Positions 25,221 to 36,862 of a stretch of 64,000 nucleotides of DNA are shown in pieces. The stretch covers positions 5,926,807 to 5,990,806 of the forward strand of contig JAKSZT010053881.1 in the NCBI GenBank assembly GCA_026826555.1, given 5' to 3'. The notes under the pieces were generated by a model that ran no database searches, was not told the origin of the DNA, and was given only the letters and a program-made list of their open reading frames with translations. The stretch comes from Tolypeutes matacus. Taxonomy: Eukaryota; Chordata; Mammalia; Cingulata; Chlamyphoridae. Each line of letters begins with the position of its first letter. Position 1 is the first letter of the stretch. The translations under genes were made by a program, and so were the position numbers.

Positions 25221-25854
25221 AAGAACAATTTCAGAATTCAGATTTAAATGGTACACAAAAAGTGGCTTTAACTAGAAATGATACTAGTTTGAAACAATTC
25301 CTCATGGTGAAATCCTAATTTACAAATTCATGATAGACCAATTTCATATTTTAACAGCTGTTACAGCAACTTCCTAACCTGATACTTTGCTGACTGAAAA
25401 TCAATGAACAAACAATACATAAGGCCAAATTTATGAACAAATTGATGATCTAGATATGATTATACTGCCACCTACTGTCCAACTTTAAAGTGATGAAATC
25501 ATACTATTAAGATTTAGAAAACAAAACCCACAAAAGCTATTGAAACAACAGCTTCATGGTAGGAACGACAAAGCCTTGCTTTAAAAATTGGCTCTGTTTT
25601 AAGGATTGCTTCCAATATCTTAAGTATCACTGATAAAATGAGACAAACTGCACCAATCAAAATGCTTCATATAAAAAAATCTTATAATTCAAATAAAAAA
25701 GGAAAGTCAGTTAAACCACCATTGAAGAGTATTAAAAACAGCATTAGAATGGTCACATAAAATTGCAAACAACTTAAATTATTGGAGAGGCTAAATATTA
25801 CAAAGCCATTTCAATATTAAAAGAAAAAAAGGCATTAAATGTGTGGCAAATTGT
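25221..25854. other. Intron 2 sequence without recognised element
   Basis: AT-rich; nothing supported. Confidence 0.4.
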
Positions 25855-26440
25855 ATTTTTTTAAAGATGACCACAATATTTCCCATCTACAAGTTCTTCT
25901 GCAACCTGACCTTGTCACTCTCACATTGAGGTGGAGACTATTTCTCCACCCACTCCAATGTAGGTAGGTCCTAAGACTGCTTTAACCAAAAGAATCCAGT
26001 AGAAGTGAATACCTGTTCTATATATACTCTGACCCAGCTTCCACTTTTTCTCTCAAAATACTTGATCTTGGGATATTTTATTGGGAAACCAGCCACTATG
26101 TACAAGAAATGACTGCCAAGAAAACTATGAAGAAGCCCTGGAGAATGAGCGACCATGTGAGTAGGCTAAGAAGCAGAGATGTAAGAAATGCAGGTGAAAA
26201 AGCCATCACAGAAGTGCTCCTCCAGACCTAGTCAATGCTATGCCACATGCAAAGGAACAGCTGTCCAGGTGAGTTCTTCCAAATTCCCGACCCATAAAAT
26301 CATGAACAAAGCTCATAAACAAAATAAAAACATTGTTATAAGGCACTAAAAGTTTGGAGTAGTTTGTTATATAACTGTAACTAAAACAGAAATTGGTCCT
26401 GGAAGTGAGGTGCTGCTGTAAGAAAAATCTAAAACATGTG
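25855..26440 (+). mobile_element. LTR-like ancient repeat, unassigned
   Basis: The layout, with 'gaggtggagactatttctcc', 'gggaaaccagccactatg' and a TG-like start, resembles mammalian MLT/MER repeats. I cannot name the family and the ends are approximate. Confidence 0.35.
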
Positions 26441-26444
26441 GCAC

Positions 26445-27027
26445 TGGTTTGGGGCTGGATGGTAGGCCTCAAAGGAGACTGAGAGTGAAGGCTTGAAGGA
26501 GAGCGAGAAAATGTTATTACATGAGAAAAGGTAGTCTATATCATATAAGATAAATACATTTTTTGTATTATTAATTACTTCATTAACAGTGATAGTAATG
26601 GGCTCTTCTAGTTGCCTAACTCACCTGAGAGGGGCAAATACATACCTTTGAAGATGACAGCTGGACAATACCTAGTAATGAGCTTGAAATTATTGGGCAA
26701 TCTTCCAAAAACAATTATGAAAGAGTTTTGGTTCCTAAAGTTTTCTGATGATTATTTAAACGAAAAGCTATTCAAAATGTCTAAAATATTTCAAACAGTA
26801 ATCATCACCTTGATAAATTAGCTCAGCACTAGCATATTAAAAAAAACATGGTATACACTAAAAAGATTCAGATTAGGAAAGATCAAGATTAGGAAACACA
26901 TGATGATATTGCCTGAATTCAAATCTCTATGAACACAATTATCTCAAATAGAAAATACAAATTTCATGCCCTCAGTATACTGAAGAATATTTGTCCAGCT
27001 TGATTTCTTCTGTTTCCTCAAAATAAT
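26445..27027. other. Intron 2 sequence without recognised element
   Basis: AT-rich; nothing supported. Confidence 0.4.
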
Positions 27028-27452
27028 GTGTGTAATGGGTTGAATTGTGTCCTTTCCCAAAAGATATGTTCCAGTCCTAACCCCCAGTAGCTGTGTATGT
27101 TACTTTATTAGAAAAAGGGCCTCAGCATATATAATTAAGATAAATTAAGATGAGGACACAGTGGCTTAAGAGTGTCCTTATAAAAAGAAGACAGAGACGG
27201 AGAGAAGAAAGACATATGACAATAGACGCAAAGATGGGAGTGATACAGCTACAAGCCAAGGAATGCCAAGAATTGCAGGCAACTACCAGAAGCTAAGAGG
27301 AAGCAAGGAAGGATTCTTCCCTACAGCTTAGTCCTGCTGACACCTTAATTTCTAACTTCCATCTTCCAGAATAGTGAGAGAATAAATATGTTGTTTTCAG
27401 CCACTCAATTTGTGGTACTTTGTTACAGCAGTCCTGGGAACTAAATACATAT
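27028..27452 (+). mobile_element. MaLR-type (MLT1-like) solo LTR
   Basis: 'gggttgaattgtgtcctttc', 'agtgtccttataaaaagaag' and 'gtggtactttgttacagcag' appear in the order of MLT1-type LTRs and end 'ctaaataca'. Confidence 0.75.
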
Positions 27453-28021
27453 AAGCTAGCAAAAGAGCACCTGCTTTTAAACCAGCAAGATGATACAAAT
27501 CCAAAAACACATAATGCATCTTGAATTTTTTATTGATAGAGAACAATGATAAATATAAACACACACTAACGTATGTCTATGTGCATATATATTTCTTTTA
27601 ATTTAGACTCATGGAGTATCATTGTTCAATTAAGCTATTTTCAACTTAATTTGCTTGGTGACATTCTCAGCAAAACACAACTTTGTTAGCAGACTCTAGT
27701 TTGGTCATGGAATGGATTCTTCAGTTGCAGGACATCATACCACATACATTTAACCACAAATATCTGTGAATGAGTTTTCTGTACATATTAAAACATGTCA
27801 GTTGTATTTTTTTTGCATGAGAAGGACCAGTATCACAGAGAGAGTAACAGAAATTAAAGAAAGGAAATTTGATCAGATTATATAATTCTCAAATCTTTAA
27901 AATTTAGCCTAGTAACTTTAGCTGGAATAAAATATAAGTAGTTCTGAGGCTGGTATTCAAGACTGCTAAGTAAATAAAGCAAAAATGAGAAGAAAATTAA
28001 CTGCCTTTGGTTTCTTAGAGC
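27453..28021. other. Intron 2 sequence without recognised element
   Basis: AT-rich; nothing supported. Confidence 0.4.
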
Positions 28022-28032
28022 AGAAAAATCCA

Positions 28033-28379
28033 GGAAAGCGGATGTGGTTCAAGCAGTTGGACGCCTGCCTACCACATGGGAGGTCCTAGGTTCGCTTCCC
28101 AGTGCCTCCTAAAAAAGACAAGTAAAAGACGGTGAGCTAATGCAACAAGATGATGCAATAAGACAACACAACAAGGAAACACAATGAGAGGCACAAGCAG
28201 GGAGCTGATGTGGCTCAAGCGATTGGATGCCTCCCTCCCACATGGGAGGTCCTGGGCTCGGTTCCCAGTACCTCCTAAAAAGAAGACAAGCAGACACAGA
28301 GAGCAGACAGTGAGTGCAAATGGGAGGGGGGGGGAGTGGTGGAATAAAATAAATCTTTAAAAAATATATATAATTAAAA
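28033..28379 (+). mobile_element. Dimeric DAS-type SINE
   Basis: Two heads start at about 28036 and 28199, each followed by a B-box-like 'gttcg' or 'ctcgg' segment and 'cctcctaaaa'. The target-site duplication agaaaaatcca is at 28022-28032 and 28380-28390. Confidence 0.9.
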
Positions 28380-28554
28380 AGAAAAATCCAAGTAAAAATG
28401 AGGGATTCCAAGAACAAAAAAAAAGCAAATAAGCTTTGTGAAGTATACCTTCCTTTCCCAGTTGGTTAAACTTACCCGACTTTCTTCCTGGTTAAAATGA
28501 AAGTGAAACTTATGGATGGGCTGGAAATAAGCTGAATGCATTTTGTACTTATTT

Positions 28555-28645
28555 TTTCTCTTGAGGTACCAGAGGTTGGGGATTGAAACCGGGACTTTGT
28601 AAGTGGGAAGCCGGTGCTTAATCGTTTGAGCCCCATCTGCTCCCC
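28555..28645 (-). mobile_element. DAS-type SINE, monomer
   Basis: Antisense head with 'ggggattgaaaccgggact' and the end 'ccatctgctccc'. Confidence 0.75.
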
Positions 28646-29162
28646 CTTTTGTTTTGCACTACTTTTAAAACGGCTACAGAATTCAGGAAAGCCAAGAAGC
28701 TGAAATTATCTTTAATTTTATGTCTCTATGATTATCAGTTTAATCATAATACTTTGGAAGAATCAGAATCCTCTCATTTAACAATGGGATCAGCAAAAAT
28801 TTTCTTTAAGGGGCCATATATAGCAACCATTTTAGGCTTTGTGGGTCAAGAGGCCAAATTGAGGGTATTATGTAGGTAATTAAAGAGAAAAAAATTTCAC
28901 AAAATTTTAACTGATGAAATAAAAAATATAGTAATAATTGAGTATAGTTTATTGTAATAAACATCTAATGAGAAGAATGGAATTCTCTTTTTGAGAGATA
29001 AAATTTTACTTAAGATTCAAAGTTAGTCCTTATTATCAATACTGATTACAAAGGTTCATCTGCCAATGGTGATGTGTAACAAGATTTTATGTATTTCCTA
29101 TTTGAAAATGTCTTTTCACAGACAGGCACTGCCAAATACTGCTATTAATCCACAAGCATGAG
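28646..29162. other. Intron 2 sequence, unassigned
   Basis: The segment 28770-29150 ('ggggccatatatagcaacca', 'gtgggtcaagaggcc') has the look of an old mammalian repeat, but I cannot name it. Confidence 0.3.
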
Positions 29163-29241
29163 TTGTTTTTTTAAAATAACATTTTATTGAAGTACATCAT
29201 TCATACATGAACATAAACAATAAAAGCATAGCAAAATTTGT

Positions 29242-29478
29242 GAGAACGGATGTGGCTCAAGCAGTTGAGTACCTGCTTCCCACATAGGAGGTTCTGGATT
29301 CGGTTCCCTGTGCCTCCTAATAAACAAACAAAATAAGAAGCAAAACAAATGAAAAAAAAAACCAACTCAGGGGAGCCAATGTGGCTCAGTGGTTGAGCAT
29401 TGGCTTCCCACATACTAGGTCCTGGGTTCAATTCCTGGCCCCAGTACCTCAAAAAAAAATAAAAATAAATTTTTTTAA
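29242..29478 (+). mobile_element. Two adjacent DAS-type SINEs
   Basis: One head is at 29244-29320 ('cggatgtggctcaagcagtt'). Another is at 29369-29455 ('ccaatgtggctcagtggttg', 'gggttcaattcc') with an A-rich tail. Both interrupt the L1 3' UTR. Confidence 0.8.
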
Positions 29479-30797
29479 AAATCGTGAATTTACAAAACAT
29501 GCATATCATACAAGGCTCCCATACATCTTCCTACCACCAACACCTTCTTTGCATTGTTGTGAAACATTTGTTACAAACTATGAAAGAACATTGTCAAAAT
29601 ATTACAACTATGCCCGTATCTTACATTTGGTGTATTTCCCCCAATCCACCCAATTATTAACACCTATATTAGTATTATATATTTGTTATCGTTCAGGAGA
29701 AAACATTCTCATATTTGTCCTGTTAACCACAGTCCACCATCCACCACTGGATTCCCTGTTATATGGTCCCATGCTTTGTACAATCCGTTCAAAGTGTACC
29801 CTCAGTGACTCTCATTTTCATCACACAGTTGTGCTGTCAACACCTCAGTCCATTTTAGAATGCTTTCATTACTCCAAAAGGAAAAATCCCATATCCCCTT
29901 ATACCCCTCTATTGTTGTCCCTTAGTATTGAAAAAATATCTTCTAGCCATTGCTGCAAAATATTACAATATTACTGTTAACTCTTGCACATAAGATATAG
30001 TTGTAATTTTTCCATGTATCACATTCTTAGCATATTGTAAAAGAGCATTCTTATATTTATACGATTAAACACAATCTTAATCCACCATCAAAATCACTGT
30101 TATGCATTCCCTAGATTATTCTCTCATCTTTCAATTGACATTTACTTCCACAGACTACCCCCCTTTCAGCCACAATCACATTTATAAATCAGTAGTGTTA
30201 GTTATATTCATTATGTGTTACTATGAACGCTATTCATTTTTATACTTTTATAATTAACCTTATTAATAGTGCTACATACATTAAGCATCATCTCCCATTC
30301 TCAACCCACCTTCTACTTCCTACTAACCTATACTCTAGAGTTTACCTCCATGAGTTTACTCATATTTAGCTCATATTAGTGAGGCCATACAGTATTTGTC
30401 CTTTTGTGTCTGGCTTATTTCACTCAACATAATATCCTCTAGTTCATCCATGCTGTTATATGCATCCTGATTTCATTTATTCTTACAGCTGAATAGTATT
30501 CCATTGTGTGTATATACCATATTTTGTTTATCCATTCATCAGTTGATGGACACTTGGGCTGTTTCCATATTTTAGCAATTGTAAATAATGCTACTATGAA
30601 CATCAGTATGCAAATGGCAGTAGTTCTGAATATATTGCTAGTAACAGGACTGCTGGATCATACGGCAATTCTATGTTCAATCATTTCTTGAGGTACCGCC
30701 AAACTGTCTTCCACAGAGGCTGCACCATTCTACAATCCCACCAACAGTTTCTCCACATCCTTTCCAGTACTTGTAGTTTTCTGTTTTGTTTGTTTGT

Positions 30798-30884
30798 TTT
30801 TAAAGGAGGTACTGGGGATTGAACTCAGGACCCCAAACATGCAAGGCAGGCAGGCACTCAACCACTGAGCTACATCTGCTCCGC
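30798..30884 (-). mobile_element. Short DAS-type SINE
   Basis: Antisense head: 'aaaggaggtactggggattg', then 'ctcaaccactgagctacatc'. Confidence 0.8.
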
Positions 30885-31130
30885 TGTTATTTTTTTTAAA
30901 TAATGGCCGTTTTTTTAAGGTGTGAAATGGTTATCTCATTGTAGTTTTGATCTGCATTTCCCTAATAGCTAGTGATGTTGAGCATTTTTTCATGTGTTTT
31001 TTGGCCATTTGTATTTCCTCTTTGGAGAAATGTCTATTCAAGTCTTTTGCCCATTTTTTACTTGGGTTGCTTGTCTTTTTATCCTTGAGTTGTATACAAG
31101 CATGAGATTTTAACTGAGCATTTTCATTGC

Positions 31131-32134
31131 TTGGAAGGCATTTATAGATTTTTGTTACTTTTTTCTCTTGGTATTTCTCTCCCTTTTAGTATGTAGATTA
31201 ATCACTTCCAATTGAAGGTTAGGAGGGAAGTTCCTTAATTGCAGTTAAATGGATTTTGAAATATGAAAATTTCCTCTGCACATACATCAAAGTCTGAAAA
31301 ACACTGCTGAAACTGCAGTTTGAGCTCAGAAACTATATCTACTGCAAATTTGTATGGGAATGAAGATACCACATCTTATTTAACTTTTCACAGAACTTAA
31401 GTGTATTAAAGCAATATGATATTATTGTGATTCAATGTTAGTTGTCAAATTGACTTTACTGCAGCCTAAGTTTTGTAGATAAGCATTGTTTTGCCTTATA
31501 ATTTTAGACCACCTTTATTAAAACACATTAGCATGTGTGTAGCAAAAGCTAATTTCCACAGCCATTTAGTGGTTGAGGGCAGTATGGGTTCAGAAAAATT
31601 TTAATCTTGGCCCTGAGCTAAAAATAGAATCACAATAAAAAATATGGCACTGCTAAACTACCAAATTGCTGAGTGGTAGGGAAAGTCTGGATATTCAGCT
31701 TCTATATCTAACAAAAAATTCACAGAACTGTTGATGGTTAAGTCCATGAGAGTGAATGAAGTACACTGCTGACACTACTGGTTCAATAACACAGGTTAGG
31801 TTAAAATATTTTCTACAAAGTAACTACTAATAACAATAGGCTTTAAACACCTTACATTTTCACAATCTTTGTAAATTTGTCCAACTATGTTGTCTTCTGT
31901 TCCACTCATATTTTTATTACCATCAGTTTTAACACTTCTACAGGTTGTAGTGAATTATGTTTTTTCAACTTCTTTGAAAATATTTTCTCCTGTAGTTGTT
32001 TCATGCAGACAATTCAGAGTATAATTCTTTAGTCACTTCAAACTCAGGATTGACTCCTTAAACAAACAACTGAGCATTATCAGTAACAACTGCTGACTCA
32101 TCAACAGCCAAGGAATCATTTGCCTTTATTTTTT
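31131..32134. other. Intron 2 sequence without recognised element
   Basis: AT-rich; nothing supported. Confidence 0.4.
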
Positions 32135-32240
32135 ATTTATATATATATATATATATATTTTTAAGGAGTTACAAGGGATTGAACCAAGAACCTTGTACAT
32201 GTGAGGCAGGTGCTCACCACTGAACTACATTCACCTCCCG
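32135..32240 (-). mobile_element. Short DAS-type SINE with (TA)n end
   Basis: The antisense head ('gggattgaaccaagaacc', 'gtgaggcaggtgctcacc') is preceded by an about 20-bp TA run that represents its tail. Confidence 0.75.
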
Positions 32241-32814
32241 CCATGATTTTTTAAATGATTATTGATGCTGCTCCCCATGTCCTCAACTCTTCAAGCAACT
32301 ACTCTTGCTGAAAGTCTAATAGCCTTAAATAAGTTTTTCTCTGCACACATTTCTCCAGCTGTTGTAATCAAACTAAAATTGACTTTGGCTTTCCTTGGTT
32401 GGCCTACAAATAAGTCGCTCAAAAATATAGTTTAGTTGCAGCCTCATTTTCATTTTTAATTTTTGTGATGAACTTAGGGTATAATGAGATATTCCATTTT
32501 AAGTTTTCTAAGTTTGTAGTGTGAAAGCAGTCATAGACAATAAACAATATGAGTATGGTGGTGTTCCAAAAAAAAAAAAAAACTTCATGGACACTGAAAT
32601 TTTAATTTAATGTAATTTTCACATGACACAAAATATTATTATGTTTTTTATTTTTTCTTAACCATTTAAAAATTTAACAACCGATCCTTGCATCCAGGCC
32701 ATATGAAAACTGGCAGTGGGCTTATAGTTTGCTGACCCCAGACAGAACTCACTTCTTATGATAGGCAATACAGGATAGAAATCTGGCTCCTGTGAAGACT
32801 ATGGGGCCAGACTC
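32241..32814. other. Intron 2 sequence, unassigned
   Basis: The stretch at 32690-32750 ('catccaggccatatgaaaac') may belong to the same old repeat as 28770-29150 in reverse. Not certain. Confidence 0.3.
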
Positions 32815-32965
32815 CATATCTAAACCTCAGGTTCCTCATCTGTAAAATGAAGATAATGTTGATACTTATTTCACAGGGTTTTTGTGAGGATAAACTGAAT
32901 GAATATGTAAATCACTTAGAACAGTGTCCAGAGTTAAGTGTATTAACTGTGAATATTATGTAACT
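32815..32965 (-). mobile_element. MIR SINE
   Basis: 'cctcatctgtaaaatgaaga' and 'cagggtttttgtgaggataa' are the reverse complement of the MIR core. Confidence 0.8.
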
Positions 32966-33018
32966 GAGTAGAATATAATTGCTAATGGATCTCAGTTCCT
33001 GCTAGCAACTTTGTAATG

Positions 33019-33202
33019 ATTTTTTTTTTTTAAGATTTTATTTATTTATTCATTTATCCCCCCCTTGCTGCTTGTGCTCGCTGGGTCAGCTAACCACGCC
33101 GTGCGGGCAGGCTTGCCTTCACCAGGAGGCCCGGGGAACCAAAGCCGGGGCCTCCCATATGGTAAACGGGAGCCCCACTGATTGAGCCACAGCCGCTTCC
33201 CG
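33019..33202 (-). mobile_element. DAS-type SINE
   Basis: T-rich end, GC-rich body and antisense head ending 'cacagccgcttcccg'. The target-site duplication tttgtaatg is at 33010-33018 and 33203-33211. Confidence 0.9.
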
Positions 33203-33653
33203 TTTGTAATGCTTTAAAGCTCCCACTGAGGAGAGAGCTAAGGCAAGAAGCTTACTTGGATGAACATGGCAGATGTCCTCCAAGTTAAGACTTTTCATAG
33301 CATATCACCACCAATGTTTCTATTATATTTCCCATAATCCTACTAGTACTCTCATTCTTAATTCAAATTGAAGTACTATTCCTATTTCTCAGGCGCTAAG
33401 CATATTTCTAAACAGACTCTCTTTATTCTACCATTCTGCAGCTTACCTAGATAAATGAGAAGGTAGAATAAAAGTGGAATTTTAAGAGGTCATATTATTG
33501 TCAATAATAATTTTATACTAGAAATTTAGAAATAGAAGATGACTTCATATCCATATGAAAGATACAACAAACCTTTTTTGTTGACTAAAAGGTCTTGGAT
33601 GCAACTCGGTACAGACTTATCTTTGTAACTCTGATATAAATTATGTTTTTCTT

Positions 33654-33763
33654 GGGAAGCAGCTGTGGCTTTCCCAAGAAAGCGGCATGGTTAGCTGACC
33701 CAGCGAGCACAAGCAGCAAGGGGGGGATAAATGAATAAATAAATAAAATCTTTAAAAAAAAAA
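33654..33763 (+). mobile_element. DAS-type SINE with internal deletion and snap-back filler
   Basis: The head 'gggaagcagctgtggct' breaks off. About 95 bp including the B box is missing and replaced by a 10-bp filler, ttcccaagaa. The normal body resumes at 'catggttagctgacccag'. Repeats of 'aaattatgttt' flank it. Confidence 0.88.
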
Positions 33764-34165
33764 AAAATTATGTTTATCTGGTTTCCACAGAAGTTGGATT
33801 ACATTTAATCTTTATTTCATATGCATGTGTGTCACCCCTCTCTTCCACCCTAAATCCACCCTAAATCTGACTAAGAGCTCAAGAAGATGCTGAAGGCCCT
33901 TTCTTTTAGATCAGCAGTTTCAATTTTAAAGTTCCCTCTCACCCCATACTATGAAATACATGCACTATCTGGATATACAATAAAATACAGATATCTCTGT
34001 GTGATTTTACTCTTGTTTTTGCTTCCTTATTCTGTTTGTTTTACAATAAATATGAGTTACTTGTGGGAAAAAGAGCAAAACTGTATTCATTAAAAGACAG
34101 TTTGGGAAATATACAAATGCAAAGTACTCAAAATAGTGATTTTAGTTAAAACCATCACTACTCAC

Positions 34166-34272
34166 CTACAACCAGGCCACAATCAGGACAGATCATATCA
34201 CCGGCTCTGTAGTCCTCCACTAAAATTGCATCAGGATGATTTGGACATGTAACTCTTGGAAGAGCATCCAAA
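34166..34272 (-). CDS. GTF2B: GTF2B coding exon 2: zinc ribbon (residues 6-42)
   Basis: This 107-base exon encodes the N-terminal zinc ribbon that docks on the RNA polymerase II dock domain. The zinc ligands are visible as Cys15, His18, Cys34 and Cys37 (C-P-N-H and C-P-D-C). The acceptor is catttag just above 34272 and the donor is GTGAGT below 34166. Translation runs from the last base of Arg6 to the first base of Gly42. Residue 36 is Asp, where from memory the human protein has Glu, a conservative change between the two ligands. A (TA)n/T-rich tract lies about 30 bases upstream of the acceptor in transcript sense. Confidence 0.96.
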
Positions 34273-34301
34273 CTAAATGAAAAGAATATTTTTTTAGCCT
34301 C

Positions 34302-34352
34302 CCAATCAATATATATATATATATATATTTTTTTTTTTTTTCCAATCAATAT
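34302..34352. repeat. (TA)n-T14 tract between 11-bp direct repeats
   Basis: ccaatcaatat occurs at 34302-34312 and 34342-34352 around a TA/T-only tract. It lies 30-80 bases upstream of exon 2 in transcript sense. Confidence 0.85.
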
Positions 34353-34359
34353 TTAACAA

Positions 34360-34890
34360 AGGAGTTTTCTGGGTTAAAAAAAATTTTTTTTTGAACATTT
34401 TTCTGACATTTATAACCCATACAATTAAGTTTTCAAAGTAAACACTCCAGTTAGGTTCCTTTATATTATAGCTAGTAATAAAACAGATTCCATTGGAACT
34501 ATGTTTATTAGCTACTGGTTTGCAGACATGGATGGCTTACAAAACTAAAAGACAAAAGTGTTTCTTCTAACATATAGGCTACTAAAATTTAATAAAAAAT
34601 CTTGATTAGTGTAATGACTAGCTATCATACATAACCAGTGGCATTTAGATTAACCATTCAGTTTGCGCCTTTTGCCACTTACTTCTCTGGTTAGAGAATG
34701 TATTTTAAGTTTGTGTTCTTCTACTTGCTAGTTATCTTAGTAATACATTTAAAACAGTACATTGAATTGAATAGGTATATAAATGAGTGATGGCAGAGAT
34801 GGCTCTGAATTTAAGACCTAATGATTTCATTTAGTCAAGAATAAAGCTTTTAAACATTCAGGAAACTACTTATTAAACTATTTGTGATGT
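34360..34890. other. Intron 1 sequence next to exon 2
   Basis: AT-rich; no element recognised. Confidence 0.4.
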
Positions 34891-34905
34891 CAATAATTTG
34901 CTGTT

Positions 34906-35074
34906 GGGAAGCGGCTGTGGCTCAATCAGTAGGGCTCCCGTTTACCATATGGGAGGCCCTGGGTTCGGTTCCCGGGGCCTCCTGGTGAAGGCAAGCCCGC
35001 CCGCATGGCGTGGTTAGCTGACCCAGCGAGCACAAGCAGCAAGGGGGGATAAATGAATAAAAAATAATAATAAT
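34906..35074 (+). mobile_element. DAS-type SINE, well preserved
   Basis: Head, B box 'gggttcggttcccgggg', body 'ggttagctgacccagcgagc' and A-rich tail are complete. The target-site duplication aataatttgctgtt is at 34892-34905 and 35075-35088. Confidence 0.93.
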
Positions 35075-35088
35075 AATAATTTGCTGTT

Positions 35089-35739
35089 ATTTTATTTTGA
35101 ATAATAAAGCAGTTTGGGGAAGACACATTAGCTTTAAATGACTTGAGAGAATCAGTTTAAAAAGTAACAAAGTAATTGAACACAGATTTAGTAATTATTT
35201 CTGGGGAGTATGATCTTACAATCACAAATGGTTAGCATCACCAAATATAAGCCTTTAAAAAGTTCCCTTCAAGTAATTCAGTAAATGGTTATGTCGTGGC
35301 CATCACAAACAGAAATCTAGGAGACAAAATCAACCATTCTAATAGTATATAAATAAGTATTTGTGGCTTTGGTTCTATTGCTATCACATACAATTCAAAA
35401 TACTAATTCTCAAATAACTAAGAAGATGGTATCCACTGGAAAACTATTAAAATAATGCATATCTCCTAAAATTTATATATTCAAGTTAATCAAAACATCT
35501 TTGGGTCTTCTCAATGGGAAATGGGGAACTTGCTTTATATTTGTGCTTATACCATAAATTCCTGTTAGAAAAATATTTTAATAAATTATGACATAAAATA
35601 TTAAGCAGTTAGTATAAATTTTGCAAAACTATGTAGAAATAAAGAGAAAAATGTTAAAATAACTACAAATGAGAAAAATGGGCAGTCATGTGGAACACAA
35701 TTTATGAAGGACTGATAATAGTAATATTTCTGTACCATT
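35089..35739. other. Intron 1 sequence without recognised element
   Basis: AT-rich; nothing supported. Confidence 0.4.
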
Positions 35740-36190
35740 AAAAAGTAGATAAACAATCTTGTAGTATTTATATCTCTATATTTAATGATATGAAAATGTT
35801 TCTCAAAAAATAGGCCAAGTAAAAAGAGTATGGTAGAAATTCTATACAACATCGAAAAGGTATGAACTGCAGTTACATGAAATAACTTGGATGAATCTCA
35901 AAACGCTAACCAAAACAAATTAGACCCAGAGGAATACATCTTGGATGATCCCATTTATGTAAACTTTAAAGCAGGCAAAACAAATCTAAGGTATCTGAAG
36001 TCAGGACATGGTTATCTTTGGGAAGGGGTAATACCTGAGGACACAAGGGAGGCTCTTGGGGTGCTTAGTGGTGTTGGATTTCTTGACCTGGATGGTAGCT
36101 ATGTGCATATGCTCACTGAATAATACCTGAGCTGTGCACTTAAAATTTATGTGTTAACACCAATACAAAAGATAGAAGAAAGGTAATGAA
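35740..36190 (+). mobile_element. L1M-type 3' end
   Basis: 'aataacttggatgaatctca', 'catttatgtaaactttaaag', 'ggttatctttgggaaggggt' and 'gctgtgcacttaaaatttat' follow the L1M 3' end. A 78-codon open frame inside it is incidental. Confidence 0.8.
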
Positions 36191-36199
36191 CACAGTTTA

Positions 36200-36420
36200 T
36201 ATGAGACAACTTTTTTGGGGGAAGGGAGGTAAGAACATATATACATGTTTTTTAAAGCACATAATCTCTAGGCAAATACCAAGAAACTGGTAAGAATGGC
36301 TGCTTTGAAATAGAATTAAATGGCTAGGAGCCAGGGAGCAAGGGAGACTGCTTTTCATTGTATACCCTTTTCTACTTTTGATTTTGTATTGTTTGTGCTA
36401 TCTATCCAAAATAAAATGAA
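36200..36420 (+). mobile_element. Second L1M-type 3' end fragment
   Basis: 'gagactgcttttcattgtat' and 'ttttgattttgtattg' resemble the terminal part of ancient L1 elements and precede an A-rich end. Confidence 0.55.
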
Positions 36421-36589
36421 ATCATGCTAGTCAACTTTTAATCAAATTATCCACAAGAGTAATATAAAAGAGAAACCACACAACTAGTGGGGGTGGTGAA
36501 GTAAGGGCAGAGAAACAATACGGAAGGAATGGAGACCACCACCACCACATACATTAAAACAATTTGGATTACCTAAACTTCATTTTATA

Positions 36590-36765
36590 GCTATTATTTA
36601 CTGGGTGTGTACTATGTGTCTAGTGCTCTATGTATATTATTAATCTTCACAACAACCCTGCAAGAAAGGCATTATCTCCATTTTAAAGGTGATTCTCAGA
36701 AATGATTTGCCCAAAGTCATTGAAAAAATAAGTTCTCTATGAGAACTACAGTTTCATAGCTTAGT
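36590..36765 (+). mobile_element. MIR SINE
   Basis: 'gtgtactatgtgtctagtgc', 'aatcttcacaacaaccctgc' and 'gatttgcccaaagtcat' match MIR in order. Confidence 0.8.
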
Positions 36766-36832
36766 GACTATACATCTTTCTCAGGGAAAAAAAATGCTAA
36801 AAGGAGAAATACTAACATGGACCTTTCTTTGT

Positions 36833-36859
36833 TTTCACTGCACTTACAGTGCAGTGAAA
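36833..36859. repeat. Perfect 11-bp inverted repeat with 5-base loop
   Basis: tttcactgcac (36833-36843) and gtgcagtgaaa (36849-36859) flank the loop ttaca. Three G-U pairs could extend it in RNA. It lies in intron 1. Confidence 0.9.
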
Positions 36860-36862
36860 GTG

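Larger units (their letters stand above)
29163..31130 (-). mobile_element. 5'-truncated L1 (3' UTR and ORF2 C-terminus)
   Basis: In minus sense it ends near 29163 with an AT-rich terminus. The long 3' UTR runs to about 30360. The ORF2 C-terminal code follows (reverse of 'gtattccattgtgtgtatat' and related sequence), and from about 30910 the segment encoding the usual H-M-K-K-C region. It lies in sense with GTF2B. SINEs interrupt it at 29242-29478 and 30798-30884. Confidence 0.82.

Noticed and set aside
29381..29980. A 199-codon open frame on the plus strand
   Set aside because: It starts in a SINE head and runs antisense through an L1 3' UTR.
35887..36123. A 78-codon open frame with a protein-like look
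   Set aside because: It coincides with a recognisable L1M 3' end.
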